Part shown: piece by piece, positions 1-5,807 of the stretch | Layout: each line of letters starts with the position of its first letter | Position numbering within the stretch: the stretch's first letter is position 1 | Assembly: GCA_018623785.1 (NCBI GenBank) | Contig: JAAZVD010000113.1 | Location: forward strand, 1-5,807 | Direction of reading: 5' to 3' | DNA: 5,807 nucleotides | Source of the DNA: Bacteroidota bacterium | GTDB lineage: Bacteria; Bacteroidota; Rhodothermia; Rhodothermales; UBA10348 | Translations under genes and position numbers: made by a program | Notes under the pieces: generated by a model | Told to the model about the DNA's origin: nothing | The model's database searches: none | The model's input: only the letters and a program-made list of their open reading frames with translations

Positions 1-1
1 G

Positions 2-1036
<1,035 letters not shown>

Positions 1037-1094
1037 TCAGCCCGGCGGCCCCATGGTCGCTGGCGGATCGGATCAGGATGGGTCCCCGTCAATC

Positions 1095-2126
1095 ATGCCC
1101 GAATCTGTTACACCGCGGCTGAGCATCGTCATCCCAGTGCTGGATGAAGAAGGCTCTATCCCCGAACTGGTTCAGCGTATCCGCAGCGTGTGTGATGGTG
1201 CCGGTTTTACGTTCGAGGTCCTCTTGGTCGATGATGGATCCACGGACGAGACGTGGGACGTCATTACGGAGATGCATGAGCGTGATGCCCGGATTGCCGG
1301 GATCCGGTTTCGCCGTAATTATGGGAAATCTGCTGCTCTCGCGGTCGGTTTCGAGCATGCCCGAGGGCGGTATGTCATCACGATGGACGGGGACTTGCAG
1401 GATGATCCGGCAGAGATTCCCGGCTTGATTGCGCTGCTGGAAACAGGATATGACCTGGTCAGTGGATGGAAGCGGAAACGCCACGATCCTCTTTCGAAAA
1501 CCCTTCCGAGCCGGTTCTTCAATTTCGTGACGCGGCGTATTGCCGGCATCCCGCTACATGATTTCAATTGCGGGTTGAAGGCTTACCGGAGTGAGGTGGT
1601 CAAATCAGTGAAGGTGCATGGCGAACTGCACCGCTATATCCCACTCCTGGCCAAATGGGAAGGATTCGATCGCATCACGGAAAAGGAGGTGCAGCATCAT
1701 CCAAGACGCCACGGACGCACCAAGTTCGGGCTGGAACGTTTCCTTCGTGGATTTCTCGACCTGCTTACGGTCACCTTCATGACCCGATTTGCTTCCCGTC
1801 CGATGCACTTCTTTGGAACGTTCGGGACGCTGGCTTTTGTGGGTGGTTTTCTGATCAGTCTCTGGATATCGATCGATAAGCTCTTTTTCGGGCAGCCGAT
1901 CGGGGACCGTCCCCTGCTTCTTCTCGGGGTGGCCTTGATTCTGGTCGGTGTGCAGATGTTCACGACCGGCTTGATCGGGCAGATGATTGTAGAGCCGCGT
2001 ATGCAGCGTACCGATACGCTGCACATCACGGCGTCGCTGGCGCCGGGGCAAAGCAACGCAGGCAACCGAGTGTCGGACCCGTCCCGAATCGGGCATGCGG
2101 ACCGGGAGGTCCCTCGAAATGCCTGA
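1095..2126 (+). CDS. Family 2 glycosyltransferase, polyprenyl-phosphate type, two C-terminal membrane helices
   Basis: This 343-residue protein belongs to the GtrB/ArnC/DPM1-like branch of GT2. Enzymes of this branch usually move a sugar from a nucleotide donor to polyprenyl phosphate on the cytoplasmic face of the inner membrane. The GT-A domain starts at once with LSIVIPVLDEEGSIPEL (residues 9-25), then VDDGSTDET (45-53), NYGKSAAL (75-82) and the metal-binding DGDLQDDP (98-105). LHDFNCGLKAYR (154-165) and HGRTKFG (206-212) are typical of this branch. Two hydrophobic segments, about 237-260 and 273-297, should anchor it in the membrane; a polar tail of about 40 residues follows. I chose ATG 1095 because the domain begins eight residues later. 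The only in-frame alternative after the gyrB stop, ATG 1053, would add a Gly/Ser/Asp-rich leader unlike the family. Neither start has a good ribosome binding site. The last 8 bases overlap the next gene. Sugar and acceptor are unknown; ArnC-, GtrB- or mannosyltransferase-like roles are all possible. Confidence 0.92.
   Translation: MPESVTPRLSIVIPVLDEEGSIPELVQRIRSVCDGAGFTFEVLLVDDGSTDETWDVITEMHERDARIAGIRFRRNYGKSAALAVGFEHARGRYVITMDGDLQDDPAEIPGLIALLETGYDLVSGWKRKRHDPLSKTLPSRFFNFVTRRIAGIPLHDFNCGLKAYRSEVVKSVKVHGELHRYIPLLAKWEGFDRITEKEVQHHPRRHGRTKFGLERFLRGFLDLLTVTFMTRFASRPMHFFGTFGTLAFVGGFLISLWISIDKLFFGQPIGDRPLLLLGVALILVGVQMFTTGLIGQMIVEPRMQRTDTLHITASLAPGQSNAGNRVSDPSRIGHADREVPRNA
2104..2110 (+). promoter_or_regulatory. 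Shine-Dalgarno site for the family 4 glycosyltransferase gene
   Basis: GGGAGGT lies eight bases before ATG 2119, inside the coding sequence of the upstream GT2 gene. It is the only strong Shine-Dalgarno sequence before a gene in this window. It decides the start of the GT4 gene: the other in-frame ATG, at 2095, lies upstream of the site and would add eight residues before MPDIPPR. Confidence 0.75.
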
Positions 2127-3258
2127 CATTCCTCCGCGGATTGGAATTGTCGGCCCGTTTCCCCCGTATCGAGGGGGCATTGCCCAGTTCTCACAGCGCC
2201 TTGAGCGGGCTCTTCATGAAGCGGGTTGCGCTACGAGCATGCTTTCTTTTCGCCGTCTGTATCCTGCCCTTCTGTTTCCGGGCCAAAGTCAGGAAACGGA
2301 TGGTGCCCATCCTCCGCTGGATGCGCCCCGCATGCTGGACTCCCTGGTACCCTGGACATGGAAGCGAGCAGCGGATCATCTACTGAGCCAAGGCATCGAA
2401 CGTGCCGTATTCATGCACTGGATGCCCTTCTTTGCGCCGACGTATGCCTCCGTGGCGGCGCGTTTGCACCGGCACGGCGTTGTCTGTTCGGCCATTGTCC
2501 ACAACGCCCGTCCCCACGAGGGCCAGCCCTTTGCCGCGCCACTTACCCGTCGCTTCCTGCGCCACTGTCAGCATATCGTGGCGCTCTCTGAAACCGTTCG
2601 ACGTGATCTTTTGGCCATGGGTGTGGAGGCCGGGCCGGAGCAGGATATTGAGGTCCGCCATCATCCCACCTATGATCAGTTCGGAGATCCGTTGGACAGG
2701 GCCGAGGCCCGCCGGACCCTGGGCCTGCCGCAGGATGAAACCATCCTGCTTTTTTTCGGATTGGTCCGGCATTACAAAGGGGTGGACGTCCTGCTCGATG
2801 CCATGACCCGCACGCAGTCGGGGCCGCACGTGGTGGTAGCAGGGGAGTGGTACGAGGATCGCGCCTCAGCGGATGACCTGATTCGTAAAGAGGGGTTGAC
2901 GTCGAGAGTGCGTTTGGTGGACGAGTATATTGCTGACGATCAGGTGGCTCTTTACTTTTCAGCCGCCGACGCGGTCGTGCAGCCCTACCGCAGTGCCACG
3001 CAGAGCGGGGTGGTGCAGACGGCATTCCACTTCGGCCGGCCGGTTATTGTGACCGGCGTCGGCGGCCTGCCCGAGGTGGCAACCCACGAAGAGGATGCCC
3101 TCGTCGTAGCGCCCGAGGACCCCGATGCCTTGGCAGCCGCCATCGATCGGATCCAGGAGCAGGGTCTTCTGGACCGCCTGACGGCTGGTGCCATGCGAGC
3201 CAGGAACCGTTTTTCTTGGGAGCATTTCGTCCAGCCGTTCCTTACCTCGAGCCCGTAG
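2119..3258 (+). CDS. Family 4 glycosyltransferase (GT-B fold)
   Basis: This 379-residue protein has the length and layout of a retaining GT4 enzyme, which transfers a sugar from a nucleotide or lipid-linked donor to a growing glycan. The N-terminal acceptor domain opens with IGIVGPFPPYRGGIAQFS (residues 8-25), the usual glycine-rich loop. The C-terminal donor domain starts near residue 207 with ILLFFGLVRHYKGVDVLLDA, followed by VVVAGEWY (238-245) and the acidic-poor donor loop PYRSATQSGVVQTAFHFGRP (289-308), then VGGLPEV (314-320). The common E-x7-E pair of GT4 enzymes is not present: the corresponding positions read Ser292 and Gln300. I recall this SATQSGV form as a recognised GT4 subgroup rather than a sign of inactivity. 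There is no signal peptide or membrane helix, so the enzyme should be cytoplasmic or peripherally bound. Its start overlaps the end of the GT2 gene by 8 bases (ATGCCTGA), which suggests translational coupling and a shared pathway. Donor and acceptor cannot be told from the sequence. Confidence 0.93.
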   Translation: MPDIPPRIGIVGPFPPYRGGIAQFSQRLERALHEAGCATSMLSFRRLYPALLFPGQSQETDGAHPPLDAPRMLDSLVPWTWKRAADHLLSQGIERAVFMHWMPFFAPTYASVAARLHRHGVVCSAIVHNARPHEGQPFAAPLTRRFLRHCQHIVALSETVRRDLLAMGVEAGPEQDIEVRHHPTYDQFGDPLDRAEARRTLGLPQDETILLFFGLVRHYKGVDVLLDAMTRTQSGPHVVVAGEWYEDRASADDLIRKEGLTSRVRLVDEYIADDQVALYFSAADAVVQPYRSATQSGVVQTAFHFGRPVIVTGVGGLPEVATHEEDALVVAPEDPDALAAAIDRIQEQGLLDRLTAGAMRARNRFSWEHFVQPFLTSSP

Positions 3259-3265
3259 TGATGCC

Positions 3266-3279
3266 TCAGGCAGGCCTGA
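3266..3279. repeat. Short inverted repeat between GT4 and methyltransferase genes
   Basis: TCAGGC and GCCTGA are perfect inverted copies separated by AG, eight bases after the GT4 stop. A second, overlapping palindrome, TGCCT-C-AGGCA (3262-3272), shares bases with it. The loops are too short for stable full hairpins and no T-run follows, so it is not a convincing terminator. It could be a weak RNA structure or chance in GC-rich DNA. Confidence 0.25.
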
Positions 3280-3316
3280 CTTCCTCACCACTTCAGCACA
3301 CCCTATCGCGCATTCC

Positions 3317-4126
3317 ATGGATTACGATCCGGTAAAAGACCGATTCGGGAGCCTCGTGGCAGGAAGTCGATGGCGTACGCGCCTCTTTTTTCGCCTGCTG
3401 CATCTGTTTTTCCTGCGTGCATGGCACGTGCGCAAAGTGCTGCGGCGGGCCATCGGCCCGAGGGATACGGCGCTGCGCATCCTGGACGCCGGGACCGGAT
3501 TCGGACAGTTTGCCTGGTGGATCGTACGCCGATGGCCCGCCGCGACCATCCATGCCGTGGACATCAAGCAGGACTATCTCGATCGCGCCGAAGCGTTCCT
3601 GCAGCAGGAAGGCCTAGCGGATCGTGTTTCGTTGGCCATCGATGACCTGACTGATCTGAAAGCTGAAGGCCCATTCGACCTGATTCTCTCGGTCGACGTC
3701 ATGGAGCACATCCTGGAAGATGTAACCGTGTTCAAGCACTTCCAGCGCGTGCTGCGTCCGGGTGGTACGGTCATCATCAACACCCCGTCGGATCAGGGCG
3801 GTTCAGATGCTCACACGGAGGGCGAAAGCTTCATCGGAGAACACGTGCGTGATGGCTACGGCAAGGACGAAATCCGGGGTAAACTGGCCGAAGCGGGTCT
3901 CGAAGCAGATCTCGTTGCGTTCACCTACGGTCCGTATGGCAGTTTGGCCTGGCGTATGACCATCAAGTGGCCCATGATCTGGCTCAATGCCTCCTTCGCC
4001 TTCGTTCTCTTGCTGCCGTTTTGGTACGCTCTGGTCATCCTGCCTGCGCTCCTCTTGAATGCGCTCGACGTTTCATCCAAAAACCGCACAGGTACCGGGC
4101 TCATCGTGGTGGCGCATAGGCCCTGA
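3317..4126 (+). CDS. Class I SAM-dependent methyltransferase with hydrophobic C-terminal segment
   Basis: This 269-residue protein has a clear class I methyltransferase core. Motif I is RILDAGTGFGQFA (residues 54-66), which binds S-adenosylmethionine; HAVDIKQDYL (79-88) holds the acidic residue expected to bind the ribose (Asp82); FDLILSVDVMEHI (120-132) is motif IV; LRPGGTVIINTPS (146-158) ends the core. It resembles the broad UbiG-like/Methyltransf_11 group, which does not reveal the substrate. Unusually, a long hydrophobic stretch follows, about residues 219-250 (IWLNASFAFVLLLPFWYALVI and onward), likely one long or two short membrane helices; a basic, aromatic-rich amphipathic stretch lies near the N-terminus (18-40). 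This suggests action at the membrane, perhaps on a lipid-linked glycan or polyprenyl lipid made with the two upstream glycosyltransferases (inference). The start is ATG 3317; an in-frame ATG at 3188 lies inside the GT4 gene and its extra residues look non-homologous. No Shine-Dalgarno sequence precedes the chosen start. Quinone or lipid methylation is an alternative role. Confidence 0.88.
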   Translation: MDYDPVKDRFGSLVAGSRWRTRLFFRLLHLFFLRAWHVRKVLRRAIGPRDTALRILDAGTGFGQFAWWIVRRWPAATIHAVDIKQDYLDRAEAFLQQEGLADRVSLAIDDLTDLKAEGPFDLILSVDVMEHILEDVTVFKHFQRVLRPGGTVIINTPSDQGGSDAHTEGESFIGEHVRDGYGKDEIRGKLAEAGLEADLVAFTYGPYGSLAWRMTIKWPMIWLNASFAFVLLLPFWYALVILPALLLNALDVSSKNRTGTGLIVVAHRP

Positions 4127-4130
4127 TTAG

Positions 4131-4146
4131 TGTATTTTGGTCGGGC
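4131..4146 (+). promoter_or_regulatory. pyrG: Possible weak promoter and GGGC initiation region upstream of pyrG
   Basis: In the 101-base gap before pyrG (4127-4227), the AT-rich hexamer TATTTT (4133-4138) stands out and resembles a -10 element or a one-base-short version of the Bacteroidota -7 box TAnnTTTG. GGGC (4143-4146) lies four bases later, about where transcription could begin. No matching -35 or -33 box is visible, so this is a tentative site. The rest of the gap holds a short hairpin candidate (CGAA-CGGGA-TTCG, 4151-4163) and C/T-rich runs (4177-4184 and 4195-4213), but no T-run terminator. Confidence 0.22.
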
Positions 4147-4227
4147 ACTTCGAACGGGATTCGCCCCGGAGGACCGCCCTTCCCTGAGCCATCGCTCCAG
4201 CTCCCCATCACCCAACGCCTGGGACCC

Positions 4228-5807
4228 GTGCAAACGAAGTACGTATTTGTGACCGGCGGCGTAACGTCGTCCCTTGGAAAAGGCATTATCTGTGCCTCAC
4301 TCGGCCGTCTCCTCGAAAACCGTGGACTGCGGGTCACGATCCAGAAATTCGACCCCTACATCAACGTCGATCCCGGCACCATGAACCCGTACGAACACGG
4401 GGAAGTCTACGTAACGGACGATGGTGCTGAAACGGATCTCGACTTGGGTCACTACGAGCGATTCCTGGGCGTAGCCACGACGCAGGCCAACAACGTGACA
4501 ACGGGCCGCGTCTATCTGGAAGTCATCAAAAAGGAGCGTTCGGGCGCCTACCTCGGCAAGACGGTGCAGGTAGTCCCCCATATCATCGATGAGATCAAGC
4601 ATTGGATGCTCAAGCTCGGCGAGACCGGTGACTACGATGTCGTCATCACTGAAATTGGTGGTACGGTAGGGGATATCGAAGGGCAGCCTTACCTCGAGGC
4701 CATCCGTCAGCTTCGCTACGAACTCGGTTCGCGCAATACCCTCAACATCCACCTCACGTTGCTGCCCTATCTGGAGGCCGCCGGCGAGGTGAAGTCCAAG
4801 CCCAGCCAGCATTCGGTCAAGACGCTCCTCTCCTTCGGGCTGCAGCCTGATGTATTGGTTTGTCGTACCGATCGGCCCATGACCGAAGATGTGCGTCGTA
4901 AGTTGGCGCTCTTCTGCAACGTGGACCAGCGGGCCGTCATTGCTTCGCAGGACGCCGAATCCATCTATGAAGTCCCCCTTCTGATGAAAGAGCAGGGACT
5001 GGATGAGATTGCGGTCGAACGCCTGCACATGAAAGAGGACTTTGCCGGCACCGTGCTCGATGCCCCCGATATGGATGGGTGGGTGCGTTTTCTACGTCAG
5101 CTCAAGGAGCCACAAGGCAAGGTTCGGATTGCGCTTGTCGGCAAGTATGTCGAGCACCAGGATGCCTACAAGTCGATTTCAGAGAGCTTCATCCTAGCCG
5201 GTGCCGCCAATGGTGTACAGGTCGAGCTGGTCCAGATCCTGTCCGACGATCTGAATGCCGAGAACGTGGATGAGAAGCTTTCCGATGTCAACGGCGTGCT
5301 CGTGGCGCCGGGCTTCGGGGATCGAGGGGTGGAAGGCAAGATTGAAGCCGTTCGCTACGCCCGAGAGAATGACGTTCCCTTCTTTGGCATCTGTCTTGGT
5401 ATGCAGTGCAGCGTCATTGAATTTGCGCGCAACGTGTGTGGATGGGAGACGGCCAATTCCACCGAGTTCGATCCGGACACAGAGCATCCGGTCATCGACC
5501 TCATGGAGGAACAGAAGAAGATTTCCGAGAAGGGCGGCACCATGCGACTGGGCGCCTACACGTGTCAGTTGACCCAGGGGTCGCGCGTGGCCGAAATCTA
5601 CGGCCGCGAAAGCGTCAAGGAGCGCCATCGCCACCGCTATGAGCTCAACAACGTACTCCGATACAAGCTGGCGGAGCACGGCATGCACTTTACCGGTGTC
5701 AATCCCAGACGCGATCTGGTCGAAATCGTGGAGCTACCTTCCAAGCGTTGGTTTGTGGGTGTGCAGTTCCATCCCGAGTACCGCTCGACAGTCGGCAATC
5801 CCCATCC
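4228..5807 (+). CDS. pyrG: CTP synthase, 5' part (3' end outside window)
   Basis: CTP synthase makes CTP from UTP, ATP and glutamine, the last step of de novo pyrimidine nucleotide synthesis, in the cytosol. The 526 visible residues lack only the last few tens. The start is GTG: translation from 4228 gives (M)QTKYVFVTGGVTSSLGKG, matching the family N-terminus, and the frame upstream has no ATG or GTG back to 4127. The amidoligase domain (about 1-268) has the P-loop with Lys18, Mg-binding Asp72 and Glu142, TVGDIEGQPYLEAIRQ, and KSKPSQHSVK (189-198) for UTP/CTP. The glutaminase domain (about 299 on) has the nucleophile Cys389 in GICLGMQ and His515/Glu517 in QFHPEY, so the triad is complete. The oxyanion loop reads VAPGFGDRG (359-367) instead of VPGGFG; I recall this as usual in Bacteroidota. 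No Shine-Dalgarno sequence is seen before the GTG. The coding frame continues past the right edge without a stop. Confidence 0.97.
   Translation, partial: MQTKYVFVTGGVTSSLGKGIICASLGRLLENRGLRVTIQKFDPYINVDPGTMNPYEHGEVYVTDDGAETDLDLGHYERFLGVATTQANNVTTGRVYLEVIKKERSGAYLGKTVQVVPHIIDEIKHWMLKLGETGDYDVVITEIGGTVGDIEGQPYLEAIRQLRYELGSRNTLNIHLTLLPYLEAAGEVKSKPSQHSVKTLLSFGLQPDVLVCRTDRPMTEDVRRKLALFCNVDQRAVIASQDAESIYEVPLLMKEQGLDEIAVERLHMKEDFAGTVLDAPDMDGWVRFLRQLKEPQGKVRIALVGKYVEHQDAYKSISESFILAGAANGVQVELVQILSDDLNAENVDEKLSDVNGVLVAPGFGDRGVEGKIEAVRYARENDVPFFGICLGMQCSVIEFARNVCGWETANSTEFDPDTEHPVIDLMEEQKKISEKGGTMRLGAYTCQLTQGSRVAEIYGRESVKERHRHRYELNNVLRYKLAEHGMHFTGVNPRRDLVEIVELPSKRWFVGVQFHPEYRSTVGNPH

Noticed and set aside
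1037..1094. Possible terminator after gyrB
   Set aside because: The 58-base gap is GC-rich with small palindromes (CCATGG, GATCGGATC), but there is no stable stem followed by a T-run.
1605..2180. Minus-strand open frame of 191 codons opposite the GT2 gene
   Set aside because: It is antisense to a well-supported glycosyltransferase, its product is rich in Arg, Pro and Ser with no domain, and no ribosome binding site or spacing supports it.
2750..2756. Run of seven T in the GT4 gene as a phase-variation switch
   Set aside because: Seven bases is short for slippage-based switching, and the run simply encodes the LFF of the conserved donor-domain strand.
4155..4168. CGGG-ATTCGC-CCCG hairpin as a terminator before pyrG
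   Set aside because: The stem is only four pairs and no T-run follows, so termination is not supported.
4297..5028. Long open frame on the minus strand (243 codons)
   Set aside because: It lies wholly opposite pyrG, whose protein matches the CTP synthase family along its length; the antisense frame has no recognisable domain and is a by-product of the codon bias.

Overview
The window is a compact stretch of chromosome with five genes, all on the + strand. In order they are the 3' part of gyrB, a membrane-anchored family 2 glycosyltransferase, a family 4 glycosyltransferase, a class I SAM-dependent methyltransferase with a hydrophobic C-terminus, and pyrG, which starts at GTG and runs off the right edge. 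There are no RNA genes, insertion sequences, CRISPR arrays or attachment sites that I can support. The longest stretch without a gene is the 101 bases before pyrG.

The organism is a bacterium with moderately high GC. Several points suggest, but do not prove, the Bacteroidota/Rhodothermota side of the tree. The PyrG glutaminase loop reads VAPGFG rather than the VPGGFG of E. coli. GyrB lacks the large insertion found in the C-terminal half of the E. coli protein. Most starts have no Shine-Dalgarno sequence, and the family 4 glycosyltransferase carries a PYRSATQSGVVQ donor-site variant. This placement is inference from remembered family patterns, not from a search.

Layout: gyrB ends at 1036. 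After a 58-base gap the GT2 gene begins (1095), and its last 8 bases overlap the start of the GT4 gene (2119), which has a strong ribosome binding site inside the GT2 coding sequence. After another 58 bases the methyltransferase begins (3317). A 101-base gap then separates it from pyrG (4228). No convincing rho-independent terminator is visible in any gap, so the genes may be read through as one transcript, though pyrG may also have its own promoter.

The three middle genes look like a small envelope-glycan or glycolipid module between two housekeeping genes. The GT2 is of the polyprenyl-phosphate glycosyltransferase type (membrane, probably making a lipid-linked sugar donor), the GT4 would transfer a sugar from a nucleotide donor, and the methyltransferase may modify the product at the membrane. 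That pathway is inferred; the substrates cannot be read from the sequence.

Nothing here clearly amounts to a new biological system. The best leads are the uncharacterised GT2-GT4-methyltransferase module, the membrane tail on the methyltransferase, and the pyrG leader, whose layout loosely recalls CTP-sensing pyrG leaders of Gram-positive bacteria.
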